NCBI RefSeq assembly: GCF_963583255.1
Contig: NC_084815.1
Location: forward strand, 17,283,807-17,347,806
Reading direction: 5' to 3'
From: Pyrus communis
Lineage: Eukaryota > Streptophyta > Magnoliopsida > Rosales > Rosaceae
Length of the DNA: 64,000 nucleotides
Below, piece by piece: positions 12,801-23,685 of this stretch. The position numbers and the translations under genes were made by a program. Each line of letters starts with the position of its first letter. The first letter of the stretch is position 1. The notes under the pieces are model-generated. The model searched no databases and was not told the DNA's origin. It saw nothing but the letters and a program-made list of their open reading frames with translations.

Positions 12801-13695
12801 AATCGATTTCATGGGACCATTTCCATCCTCTTTTGGTTACTTATACATATTAGTGGCAGTAGATTATGTATCCAAATGGGTTGAAGCCATTGCTACAATA
12901 ACTAATGATCATAAGGTTGTTTTGAATTTTCTTAAAGATGTGATTTTTTGTAGGTTTGGAACCCCAAGAGCTATTATTAGTGATGGTGGCAGCCATTTCT
13001 GCAACAAACCCTTTGAATCCTTGATGAAGAAGTACAACATCAACCACAAAGTGGCAACCCCGTACCATCCTCAAACCTCAGGACAAGTGGAGATTAGCAA
13101 TAGGGAGATCAAGAACATTTTGATGAAGACCGTAAGCCCTACAAGGAAGGATTGGTCACTGAGGTTGAATGATGCACTATGGGCATATAGAACAGCATAT
13201 AAGACCCCCATTGGCATGAGTCCTTATCGCCTTGTGTTTGGGAAAGCTTGTCATTTGCCAATGGAGCTTGAACACCGTGCATATTGGGCCATCAAGAAGT
13301 TCAACTTTGATTACAAGGATGCTGGAATAGCAAAGAAGCTCCAACTTAATGAGTTGGAAGAACTCAGAAATGAAGCATATGAGAATGCCAAAATCTACAA
13401 GGAACGAACTAAGCTCTATCATGACAAGGCCATCCTACGGAAGGAGTTTCACCAAGGTATGAAAGTACTGTTGTATGACTCACGTTTGAGACTTTTTCCA
13501 GGTAAATTGAAGTCTAGGTGGGTGGGACCATTTAAGGTGCTGCAAACATTTCCCCACGGAGTTGTGGAGATAGAGAACATGAAGAATGGCACCTCTTTTA
13601 AAGTCAATGGGCAGCGATTGAAACCATATTTGGAGAAAGTGGAGGAAGAGCAAGTTTATCAAGTTGTAGATTTTCTTGAGTTTACAACACCGTGA
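9810..13695 (+). CDS. Athila pol: protease, RT, RNase H, integrase
   Basis: Uninterrupted frame; the first ATG after the solo LTR is at 9949, giving 1248 codons. From that ATG: aspartic protease [14 protein letters not shown] (about residue 76); reverse transcriptase with [21 protein letters not shown] and the FMDD catalytic motif (about residue 525); RNase H with [13 protein letters not shown] (about 670) and [10 protein letters not shown]; integrase with an HHCC zinc motif ending CSKCDRCQ (about 880-925); and catalytic D, D and E in [17 protein letters not shown] and [11 protein letters not shown]. Order RT-RNase H-integrase is gypsy type. Pol itself looks intact but depends on a broken upstream gag. 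No envelope-like frame follows. Confidence 0.95.
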
Positions 13696-13880
13696 ACAAG
13701 CTACCATGTCTTGCCTAGACATTAAATAAAGCGCTTACTAGGAGGCAACCTAGTGTGGTTTGTGTTCTTTCCTCATTTTGTGTTTATGTTGTCACCATTC
13801 CATATTCTTTGCCTACTTGCCTTGTGTTAGTTGTGGTTAAGTGTGTTTTTGCTTACACGAATGTATATGAGGGCTATGTT

Positions 13881-14124
13881 TGTAGACAAACTATTGGGTT
13901 GCTTTGAAAAAGGGTTTTATGACACGGGACATGTCATAACTTTCGAGGGGGTGTTTATTTGTAAGTTCATGTCGGAGCACAAAGGTAAGCCGCCTCCCCG
14001 AATTTCAATTTTCTTTTATACTAATATGTTGTTAATGATTCAGGCATCCATTCTAGAATTTAAACCATTACCGGATCATTTAAAGTATCACCCTCCATTC
14101 AAAGATCAATTCCATGTCGTTTGA
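13881..14124 (+). pseudogene. Truncated sense fragment duplicated from a deleted gag-pol frame
   Basis: In the frame starting 13831, the part from GFYDTGHVITFEGVF to the stop closely matches the C-terminal end of the ORF at 36108-37442. It includes PPPRISIFFYTNM and a LEFKPLPDHLKYH segment that echoes [13 protein letters not shown] between protease and RT of this element's own pol. It therefore looks like the tail of a deletion-derived pol, present here in addition to a full pol. No function is evident. Confidence 0.75.
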
Positions 14125-14128
14125 TTTG

Positions 14129-14131
<3 letters not shown>

Positions 14132-14159
<28 letters not shown>
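14132..14159 (+). repeat. 28-bp poly(A) tract inside the element
   Basis: Uninterrupted A28 directly after the truncated sense frame. The partner element has A21 at the same place (37455-37475). Position after a sense frame suggests a fossil mRNA end, but slippage of an A-rich run is possible. Confidence 0.9.
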
Positions 14160-14160
<1 letters not shown>

Positions 14161-14191
14161 AATAAAAATAAACATGGAGAAAGATGGAGCT

Positions 14192-14869
14192 TCACAAAGG
14201 TTGTTTACGTGAAGCCCCACTACGAGGCGTCGGAGCGGAAGGCATAGAAGCGGGAGGCATAGAAGCGGGAGGCATCGGAGCGGAAGCCATCGGAGCGGAA
14301 GGCATCGGAGCTAGAGCATTCCAGGCCTCAATACTTGGCCAAGCGCTGGATGACCCAGGAAAAAGGTGCCTCTGGAGATAAGCCGTAAGCCTTTGACGGT
14401 CACTGTGAATTCGACCCTCAGATTCTTGCAGCTCATCAAGCTTCCTCTTCATGCCCGACGAATAGTTATTTGCAAGCACATGCAAACTTCTATTCTCGTA
14501 CTTAAGCTGCTGGATCTCTTGTTTAAGACTTTCCACCTCTGCCATCAATGATTCCACCTGACGGGAGCGGGCAAGCAGGCGTTGGCCCATGTTGGACACA
14601 GAACTCGCACACTGAACACTAAGTGCGAGGGACTCTTGAACGGCCAACTCATCGGACCGTCCTGACAGCAGCCTACTATCTTTTGGAGTGAGGAGGTTCC
14701 TAGCTACTATTGTAGCTGTTGTGGCGTCCTGCATCACGGAGTCTTCACCTGTAAGAAGACCGTTAGAAGATAAGAAATAAGGGCGCCATACGTTACCTTG
14801 ACGCGGCGCGCCCGTATCACTGCTAAGGCTCAATTCCAAGCTAAGGTTCGATGGGTTTGCCATTTTCAA
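14192..14869 (-). CDS. Antisense ORF: coiled-coil protein of unknown function carried by the gypsy element
   Basis: Open frame of 225 codons against the direction of gag-pol; the second Met (MANPSN) matches the start of the partner ORF at 38179 and is the likelier start. Order of features: a Ser/Leu-rich N-terminus; a middle part with PKDSRLLSGRSDELAVQES; a heptad-like region (VESLMAEVESLKQEIQQLKY, then KRKLDELQESEG) predicted to form a coiled coil at about residues 95-155; a conserved HLFPGSSSAWPSIEAWNAL; and a C-terminal A/P/M/S repeat encoded by 15-bp units. About 90% identical by eye to the ORF at 37508-38179. No known family recognised. Antisense ORFs are known from some plant Tat-lineage elements; whether this is related is unknown. 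Confidence 0.7.
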   Translation of the reverse strand: MKMANPSNLSLELSLSSDTGAPRQGNVWRPYFLSSNGLLTGEDSVMQDATTATIVARNLLTPKDSRLLSGRSDELAVQESLALSVQCASSVSNMGQRLLARSRQVESLMAEVESLKQEIQQLKYENRSLHVLANNYSSGMKRKLDELQESEGRIHSDRQRLTAYLQRHLFPGSSSAWPSIEAWNALAPMPSAPMASAPMPPASMPPASMPSAPTPRSGASRKQPL

Positions 14870-17832
14870 AAGTGTTCAAAGAGAAGGGATGGAGTTAAAT
14901 TTCAAAGGGCCGGAGTCGATTTTCAAGAATGGGAAATCTTCAGTGTGTGTTTGTTGGCGGTGATCGATACCTCTATAAAAAGCCAAGGCGACGCGTCCAC
15001 CGATTCAAAAAGCCGGAATTTCCGGCGTAATTTTGGCGACGTTTTCTCGGCTTTTCAGAAGACGTGTTCAACTTTGTCAAAAGATTTCTTCTTTTCAGAA
15101 AACACGTGGAGGCCATCATCACAACTACACATCTTTAGCCGACAGGCGCAAAGTCCGGCGACGCTTTCTCTGCTTTTCAGAAGACGCGTGCAGCTTTGTC
15201 AAAAGGAGCCGCATCTGCACTACCACGTGTCATTCAGAAAGCGAAGGGGCGTCGTTCAGAAATCGAAGGGGCGCCTGCTCAGAAATCGAAGAGGCGCCAA
15301 TATTTCAAAAAGTCGGATTTGCGGGATCAAAACGTCTGTCGACAAGGGTAAAAGAATGGTACCACCACTTGTTATTATCTCTATATATGTCGACCTTCAT
15401 CTTTTATGGCAAGGAAAACCTGAAGAAAATGCCCAACTCTCCCTCACCTCTGAGGGCGCACTCCCAGCAAAGCCTTTCGAAATACTCAATTCTTTCTTCT
15501 TCCCCAAAGATGATACCGGATGCCTGGAGTACAGATGACCCAGGAGGAAACGGCGGATTGAAGTGTGCTGATTCATTCACCGCTTCTTCAAAAGCAAAGG
15601 TATCTCATATCATCAAGGTCAAAAACAAAAGTATCTCATATCATGCTCTTTCCCTGTCTTTTTCTTTGTCCTTGTTCTTACTCGCATGGCAAAGTGAAAG
15701 AAGCAATCAGCCAGCACTTGGAGTCAGTCTTCTGTTCTGGAGCCAACTGCCTGGAATCTATTCCTGATTGCTTACCTAGCATTGCTCTCGAGTAGTCATC
15801 TTCAACGGTTGATACACTTCCAGAGAAGGGACCACTCCTGCAAAGATTGAACAAAGAAACAGATAAAAGGGGTAAGCTCAGACCTTCGGGGAAGACCAAA
15901 AGAATCCTGCTGCCCAGTTCAAGATTATGTAGCACAAAGGAAAATCAACGATGGGCGGAAACCAGTTCAAGAGAAAGCCTGTGGAATCACCAAGATCAAT
16001 GCCTCAATGCAATCACCAAGGAGAAGAGGGAATTTACACTCCATAACCAGATTTGCGTCCCTAAACTCTTCTCTTTGTTAATTACATTTTGCCATGTTTA
16101 GTATGTTTAAGTGCTTTTTGTGTGTTTACTTATGTTTTGTGTGAATCTATGCTTAAAACATTGAGGACGATGTTTGATTTAAGTGTGGGGGGGGTAACTA
16201 ATGTTGTTAATGCAAATTCGTGGGATTTTATCACCCATAACTTCAAATGTTGTTCCTTGCTGTTTTAAGGTGTTTTTAAATTGATTTAGAGTGTTTTAGT
16301 GTGTTTTGTTTTATAACTCCGAAAATCACATAAAAATTTGAAAAAAATGTTTTGAAAAGCCTAAAAAGAGTGTTTTGAGTCGTTTTTGTGTGTTTGTGTC
16401 TTAGGGTACCTTCCAACACAATGATAAGGATTTGGTTTGTAATTGCATGACGGTTAAAAAGAGTTATAAACATGGATGAAAGTTTGATTTACTCTTGGTA
16501 TATGCTTGGTTATGGTTATAATGTATGACTTCACATGAAATCATAAAAGAAAAATTCGTTTTTGTAACATGCTTGAAGGAAGGATCTCAAACAAACGCTA
16601 CAACCTTGTGAGACTTGAGCCTAAACATTCTTTGGAGAGTTATTTTCTGTGATTCTTTGTTTTCTAAAGTTGTTGCATGATCTCATTATTCCTTGCTTGG
16701 TTGCTACTTAGAATGCAATTGAATCATGCTAGAACTAAATGCTAGAACTTATATCCATTTCATTCAAAGCATTGAATTGCATAACATATATCAAGATAAA
16801 GTTGTGTAGTTGCCACCATAGCCAAATAGCCTTACTTCCCATATTTCGTATTTGTTGTAAGTTTTAACCCCTTTGAGCCTTGTTTAGCCTATGTTCTTTG
16901 TTAACCCATGTTATCCTTACCTAGCCTAGAATAGGACCATCCATGCCTTTGTTCTTAAAGCATAGTAAGCATGATGGAAAATGAATTCCTTTTTGATTAA
17001 TATGTTGCAGAAAATAAGTGTGGGGGAAGGATTATTGATGAGAGTTGTTGTGCCATAGGCACGGCTAAAAAAAAAAAAAAAAAAAAAAATTGAAAAAAAA
17101 AAAAATGAAAAAGAAAAGAAAAATAAGAGTTGTTTGAATTTCCCCTATTAGTCTAAAAGTTGTTTTCCGCGCTCTAAAGGGAATTCTAAGTGCCTAATTC
17201 AATACTTTGCTCACTATTGCTTTAAGAATGTTTGTTTATCCTTCACCTTTCATTGTTAACCAATACCCTAGCCCCGTTACACCCCTTTGACTTCTATCTT
17301 GATCGTTATGTGTTCAATAATGTGGAGTTTGGATTTGATATGAGCTTATGGAATCACTGGTTCTCATTCTAAGTAGTAGCATTCCATTCATGAGATCATA
17401 TTCATGTCATTATTGTAAATCCAGAAAATGCTTTCTTTGTTATAACATATGTGAGATACTAGTCTTTCATGTTTACATCAATCTCTCACATATAACTAGT
17501 GTAGGGTGTGTAATCAGAAAATCTGTGTGAAAATAGAGTGCATTCTAGTAAGGAATTGAGTAAATTCTCTAAAGCATGTTACTACATTTGAAATGTGTTT
17601 TAATTGCTTAATTGTGAACTAGTATGTGGTGACTATGATTAAGAATGTACTTAAGTGTAAAGATGGCTAAAATCTGTGAGAATAATGATTTTTAACTTGT
17701 CATGTGCATTGGAAATCCCTAAGACGGTTGTTGGAAGGTTTAGGTTGTGTTTTACTTGTTTAGTGTCGTTTTGTTTATTTGTTATTATTTTGTTTTGCTC
17801 GAGGACTAGCAAAAGCTAAGTATGGGGGAATT
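14870..17832 (+). other. 3' non-coding region and polypurine tract of the Athila-type element
   Basis: No intact frame. It is collinear with 38180-41237 in the partner element. It holds a duplicated segment (ggcgacg.tttctc.gcttttcagaagacg, near 15035 and 15160), short repeats of the form agaaatcgaagaggcgcc (15250-15300), TATA-like ctataaaaagcc at 14973, and an A-rich stretch at 17067-17105. Three PPT-like runs occur (aagtgtggggg at about 16181 and 17016, aagtatggggg at 17818). The last one abuts the 3' LTR and is the functional-position PPT. Confidence 0.8.
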
Positions 17833-19630
17833 TGATAGGAGCATATTTAGGCGACTTACTTAGCTTGTTTTCGTGCATCTATGTTGTTAATTCATAGTTG
17901 TTTTAGTAGTTTAAGCCATTTTCGTGTGTTTTTAGGTTCATATGGCTAAGGAAGCAAAAAGATGCATTTTGGAGCATTTTGGAGCAAAATTGGGCTTGGA
18001 ATGGATAGCATATGCTTGGAGCCAAAGTGTTGGACGAATTTGAAAGCCTTGTATGCACTTTGGACATAAAACAAAGGGCCTAGCCCAATCAAACAATCCT
18101 TTGAGCCATGCAAAACCTCTAGCCCAATCAACAACCCTTAGCCACATGCATTTCCACCTTCCTACTTCATCATTTCATCATTGCACCACCATTCACACAC
18201 ACATGCACTTGCACCACCATTCACACACACATGCACTTACTATTTCATCATTGCACCACCATTCACACACACATGCACTTACTCTTTCATCATTGCACCA
18301 CCAATTCAACACATGCATTTCCACCTTCCTACTTCATCATTTCATCATTGCACCACCATTCACACACACATGCACTTACTCTTTCATCATTGCACCACCA
18401 TTCACACACACATGCATTTACTCTTTCATCATTGCATCACAAATTCAACACATGCATTCACACACCAACAACCTAGCTCTTTTTCCATCATTATTTCATC
18501 CACATGCACTCTCAATCATAACAACCACATTCACTCTTAAACAATCACCCACATATTCTCCCATTCCCCCTATAAAAACCCATGCATTCATACACAAAAA
18601 TCACATCTCATTTTCATACACAAGACACCACAAACACATCCAATCTTCCCCTTTGCCGCAAGCTCCCATTCCATTTCTACACAATCTCTTCTCGGTTTCA
18701 TTCCATTCCATACACTCTCCCATTTGCAGAAACCATTCAACCTTAGCCGCTCCACCTTCATTTACAACACACTTGGAGCACCAACACCGAAGGCAACTCT
18801 TAAGGGATTTCAACATCAGTTTTGCTTCAAGGGTTCTTTCTTCTTAATCCTATGTTCACTCATGTTATATATTTTTATGTCAAACCTTTTGTAAACATGA
18901 AGTGTAACTAATCTCTCACTAGGGATTCGATGTAGCCTTGCAAGATTGCCATGTAGTTAATTCAGAATTCTCATTTAATTTATCTATTTCTTGTTTCATT
19001 CTCCGATTTAATTGTGACTTAGTGTGTTGATTTTAATGCTTGATCATCATTTGAATTAACCACAGGTTGTTTAGCCAAGATTAAAGCACACATCATGCAT
19101 AATCTTGGTGGATATGTGAATGAATGAAGGGAATGTTTTGCAAACATCCTGCTGAGTGTTCCCTTTGGTTTTGTGAAAGTTTCTTGTGCACTACATATTC
19201 TTGATTAGGAACCAAAGTTGCACATCACAATTAGGCTCATGATTAGAGACATTTGATCAAATCCACACATCATATGGTTGATCATATCTAAGTGAAACAA
19301 ACTCAAGAAATAGGTAGATGACTGAGTATAAACTGATTTAACAAACATGGCCTTGGGTTAGCAATGGTAAAATCGAATCCCTAGCTTCATCTCCATTGGT
19401 ACTATCTCATTTTATTAGTTGTTGATTCATTTATTTGTGTTTACTTCATTTCCTTATGCTTTCAAGTTACAACAACAAATCTGCCTACATTGATTAGTTT
19501 TATTTCTCTAGTAAAAAGTTCTTGCAAAACAAGTGATTATATAGGTCCAATTAGTCCCTGTGGATTCGACACCCTTACTTGTGCCATTATACTAAACATA
19601 TTCTAGCACGAAGAATGAAAACCTCAATTA
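17833..19630 (+). repeat. 3' LTR of the Athila-type element
   Basis: 1798 bp, 177 bp longer than the 5' LTR because the C/A-rich repeat block has expanded and a short gcattttggagc unit is doubled near 17965. Otherwise nearly identical (substitutions seen at aacata/agcata, ccttgtgg/ccctgtgg and agaagg/agaatg). Confidence 0.93.
18172..18445 (+). repeat. Expanded minisatellite in the 3' LTR
   Basis: About five copies of a unit built on accaccattcacacacacat, some separated by cttactctttcatcattgc, plus a variant copy with aattcaacacatgc and a duplicated block (tccaccttcctacttcatc). The 5' LTR has only about two copies (4330-4440). The difference must have arisen at or after the last reverse transcription. 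Confidence 0.85.
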
Positions 19631-19635
19631 CACCA

Positions 19636-22600
19636 CTCACCCCTAAGGTCCCAAACTTCAAGAACACGGGCAAAGCTCCCATTCAGGCTACTTCTTCTGA
19701 ACTAGACATGTGCTATCGCTGTGGATCAAGGGATCATTGGTCACGCGTGTCCCGAGCTTCCCCTGAGGCTATTACCAAGTATCATTCCCGTCGTGAGTCT
19801 AACTTTGCATATGTGGATCATCCAGAAGATACAACTACATCAATGGAGATATCGGATTTTCAGGAAGGGTCAGCGCCTGTGGATGAATAAATTAGACATG
19901 CTTTTTTAGGATGTTTACCGTTAGTGGCCGAATCCACTAGGAGTGGCCGAACCCACTAGGAGTGGCCAGCCCTACCCCCTTATTTTGCTAGGTTTATGGT
20001 TTAATTTTGAACAATTTTTCTATGTATGTGGAATAATTTGTTTGGTTTTGGTTTGTTTTGAATTATGGATTGTTATTTGAATGGATATTATTTTCTCGAA
20101 TTGCTTAATTGAATGAATGGACTTATATCTATGCATGTGACCAATTCAATCAATTTATTTCTAGGTATGTCTAGTGGGGAAGTTAGTTGTCTGGCAGATA
20201 GTGCAACCTCGCACACCATCTTGCATGAACGACACTATTTTACTAACTTAATACCCAAGAAAGAGCATTTGACAACTCTCTCAGGCCCATCCAACCTGAT
20301 TGAAGGATACGGAAAGACACGTATCATGTTGTCTAATGGTACAATCTTGACCATTAAGGAGGCACTCTATTCTCCACGTTCTAGAAGAATGTTGATGAGT
20401 TTTAGAGATATTTGAGATAATAAATATCATTTTGAAACCACTAAAGATCATGGTTTTGAATTTCTTTGTATCACTTTATACGAATATGGCCAGAAGCATA
20501 TTCATGAGAAGTTGGAACGACTGCTGAGTGGGTTGTACATTACAACCATTCGCGGCATAGAAGCCCACAGTGTGGTCGGCCCTATGCCTGAGTTCCAGGA
20601 CACTTTGTTGCTTTGGCATGACTGTTTGGGACATCCTGGACGTGACATGATGCGTCGTATCCTCAAATCTTCTCATGGGCATAAGTTACATCCCTATGTT
20701 GGAGTTCCGCCATGCAAAATGGGTTGTTTAGGGAAGTTGAATACTCAACCCTCCCATATACAAAGATTATTCACGACCCCCCTAAATTTCTTCATAGGAT
20801 TCAAGGGGACATTTGTGGACCAATCCAACCAACCTGCGGACCAATTAAATATTTTATGGTGTTGGTTGATGCATCGATAAGATGGTCGCATGTTTTCTTG
20901 TTGTCCACACGCAACGCCACGTTTGCTAAACTCCTAGCTCAAATCATTAATGTAAGGGCTCACCACCCTGATTATCCAATTAGATTAATTCGACTGGATA
21001 ACGCTGGAGAGTTTACGTCACAAACTTTTAACGATTATTGCATGTCAGTAAGGATTGATGTGGAACATCTTGTGCCCCATGTTCACATCCAAAATGGCCT
21101 GGTAGAAGCTTTCATAAAGCGCTTTCAAATGATAGGTCGGACTTTGGTTATGCGAACCAAACTGCCGGTATCTACCTGGGGCTATGCAATATTGCATGCA
21201 GCTATGTTGGTCCTCCTGAGGCCCACCACTACTCAACCACATTCACCGTTATAGTTGGTCACTGGATACGAGCCTGAAGTCTCGCATTTACGGGTGTTTA
21301 GGTGCGCCATATATGTGCTAATAGCGCTGCCGCTACGTACCAAAATGGGTCCTCAAAGAAAATTGGGAATCTATGTCGATTATGATTCGCCATCAATTGT
21401 TCACTACTTAGAACCCTTGACCGGAGATCTTTTTACCACACGTCTTGTGGATTTTCACTTTGATGAGACAATCTTCCTATCGTTAGAGGGAAATAAGCAT
21501 GCTAACATTCCCGTAGAACGCCGCGAATTGTCGTGGTATGCTTCCACTAAGTCTTATTTAGATCCTCGCACTGCCCAGTCTGAAACTGAGGTGCGTCGAA
21601 TTATAGATCTTTAGAGCATTGCTCAAAGCATGCCGGATGCTTTTAATGATCTAGCTAAGGTGACAAGATCACATATACCCGCTGCAAACACACCTGCAAG
21701 GATAGATGCGGAAATTTACATGAAAGTTCCAGAAGGACTTCCATTGACTGGTTCAAATAGTTCTAGACCATGGAACACTCTTTCAATTAGGTTGAGGATG
21801 TCACTCTACGGGTTAAAACAATCCGGGCGGATGTGGTATAATTGTCTGAGTGAATATTTGACAAGTCAGGGTTATGTGAACAACGAACTATGCCCATGCG
21901 TGTTCATAAAGAAGTCACATTCCAGATTTGCAATCGTTGCAGTTTATGTTGATGACATGAATCTCATTGGGACTCCCGCAGAGCTTGAGGAAATTGCTGC
22001 ACACTTGAAATTGGAATTTGAGATGAAGGATCTTGGGAAAACTTAATATTGTCTTAGCCTGGAGATCGAGCATTGTTCGGATGGAATCCTAGTACATCAA
22101 TCAGACTACACCCAAAAAGTGTTGCATTGTTTTAATGAGGATAAAGCGAAGCCTTCGAGTACACCCATGGTTGTTCGGCCTCTAAATGCTAAACGAGATC
22201 CCTTCCGTCCAAAGAAGGATGAGGAAGAGATTTTGGAACCGGAAGTTCCTTACCTAAGTGCAATTGGGGTTTTATTGTACTTGGCTCAGTGCGCTAGACC
22301 CGACATCTCCTTCGTTGTGAATTTTTTGGCAAGATATATCAATGTGCCCACATGCAAACACTGGAATGGTGTTAAAGACATTTTCTGCTACCTTAAAGGT
22401 ACTACGGATTTGGGCTTGTTTTATACCCGTGAATCTCCAAGTGTTGTCGCCCCCTATTACCTTCAGATTGATTCTCGCCTTGTTAGTTATGCAGATGTTG
22501 AATGTCTGTCTGACCCACATAGAGCACGTTCTCAAACGGGCTATGTCTTTACTATTAGAGACACCGCTATATCTTAGAGGTCTACCAAGCAAACGCTAGT

Positions 22601-22985
22601 TGCAACTTCGTCTAACCATGCTGAGATTCTCGCCCTGCATGAAGCATCGTGTTAGTGCTTTTGGCTAAGAGAAATTATGGAACATATTCAAAGCACTAGT
22701 GGTCTTACATCAGTCGTTGACCTTCCTATGACGATCTTTGAAGACAATGCAGCATGTATTGAGCATTTGAAGAAGGGATACATGAAGGGAGACAACACCA
22801 AACACATAACACCGAAGTTCTTTTACTCACACTAGCAACAGCAGCATCAGAACATTGAAGTCAAGCAAATCCGTTCCCAGGATAACTTGGCCGATCTCTT
22901 CACTAAGTCATTGCCCAAGTCTACATTTTAGAAGCTCGTCCAAGGAATCGGTATACGTAAATTATCTGAGTTGAATCGCTTGTAG
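19636..22985 (+). pseudogene. copia gag end and pol remnant (knuckle, protease, integrase, RT, RNase H)
   Basis: Continuation of the copia polyprotein after the nested element. Seen in order: a CCHC-like knuckle (CYRCGSRDHWSR, last Cys lost); protease (ADSATSHTILHERHYF, about 20197); integrase zinc region (HDCLGHPGRDMM) and core (GDICGPI, IRLDNAGEFTS) at 20600-21240; RT with SLYGLKQSGRMWYN and catalytic YVDDM (about 21950); RNase H (YADVECLSDP, ATSSNHAEILAL); and a C-terminal DLFTKSLPK. Stops occur at about 20413, 20878, 21252, 21612, 22044, 22575 and later, with phase changes. The front of RT appears deleted. Non-functional. Confidence 0.92.
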
Positions 22986-23412
22986 TTCTCTTATTTAGAA
23001 GTTATGTCTAACTCAGGGAGAGTATCTAGAAGCATACTCACATGATCTTAATGTACTATTTTTCCTACGATTAGGAGCATTTTTCTCACTGGGTTTTTGC
23101 TACCTAACGAGGTTTTAATGAGGCACCTATCCTGGGATGATCATACTCCGTTGAGTTCTCTACCTTCATCCAATTTGATGTTTGTTTAAAGACATTATGC
23201 ATACTTCTCACTTTTCTCCTTAGTCTATGGGTTTTCCCCATGCCTTGGATTTTACCATAGCGAGGTTTTGTGAGTTTTACTACAAATGCATACTTCACTT
23301 AAATTTAAGACTCGCGATCACCCGTTGTGCCGATGGCTTCATCAACTATTCTACCTTATCTGATGAAGATCTGATGCGATGGTTTGTTGAGTATTTACAC
23401 ACTCAAGGGGAG
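22986..23412 (+). other. copia 3' untranslated region with polypurine tract
   Basis: No frame of interest. caaggggag at 23404-23412 directly precedes the 3' LTR and is the PPT. Confidence 0.8.
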
Positions 23413-23680
23413 TGTTGCAGTCATATTTAGAATAGGAATGTGATTGTGTAAATCCTAGGGAATCTGGGATTGTATCTTATATTTCTATTAGGAGTAGATT
23501 ACCTATTCAATGTTGTAATCCTAAAGGGAAAGGTTTTTACCTATCCTACTACTATAAATAAAGGCACAATGGGGTGAATCAAATACACGTCACAATTAAA
23601 TCAATCTCTCTTCTCTCTCAATATTGCCGAACCTCTCTCTCTCTAAACCCTAGATCATTCAATCAAATAGGCCTACAACA
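23413..23680 (+). repeat. 3' LTR of the copia element
   Basis: 268 bp, starts tgttgcag, ends ctacaaca and is followed by the target duplication cccac. Retains a TATA-like tactataaataaagg and an 11-bp insertion (caatggggtga) that the 5' LTR lacks. Confidence 0.93.
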
Positions 23681-23685
23681 CCCAC

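Larger units (their letters stand above)
4011..19630 (+). mobile_element. Athila-type Ty3/gypsy retrotransposon nested in the copia element
   Basis: LTRs 4011-5631 and 17833-19630 begin tgataggagcatatttagg and end cctcaatta. The target duplication cacca is exact (4006-4010, 19631-19635). A PBS (TGGCGCCGTTGCCGGGGA) of the type shared by Athila/Calypso elements follows the 5' LTR, and a purine tract abuts the 3' LTR. Order inside: gag, protease, RT, RNase H, integrase, a truncated sense fragment, poly(A), an antisense ORF and a long 3' non-coding region. The LTRs differ by only about three substitutions where I compared them, plus repeat-number changes, so the insertion looks recent. A solo LTR sits inside gag-pol. 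Confidence 0.95.
1657..23680 (+). mobile_element. Ty1/copia LTR retrotransposon, degenerate, carrying a nested gypsy element
   Basis: LTRs of 257 and 268 bp (1657-1913, 23413-23680) share tgttg..ctacaaca ends and are flanked by an exact cccac duplication (1652-1656, 23681-23685). A Met-tRNA-type PBS follows the 5' LTR and an aaggggag tract precedes the 3' LTR. The domain order gag, protease, integrase, RT, RNase H (integrase before RT) is copia type. The frame is cut by stops and frameshifts throughout and interrupted by a 15.6-kb gypsy insertion at 4011-19630. Net element size is about 6.4 kb. Confidence 0.95.

Noticed and set aside
11080..13722. Minus-strand frames up to 105 codons over pol, including 10635-11117 (160 codons)
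   Set aside because: Shadows of the conserved gypsy pol on the plus strand.
14798..15767. Overlapping plus-strand frames of about 245 codons after the antisense ORF
   Set aside because: Two different phases are open over the same repeats, neither is conserved over its length in the partner element (14870-17832 versus 38180-41237), and no family is recognisable.
18053..18847. 264-codon frame rich in His/Thr/Leu/Ser (and the similar one at 4221-4848)
   Set aside because: It spans the C/A-rich minisatellite of an LTR; the peptide is a translated simple repeat.
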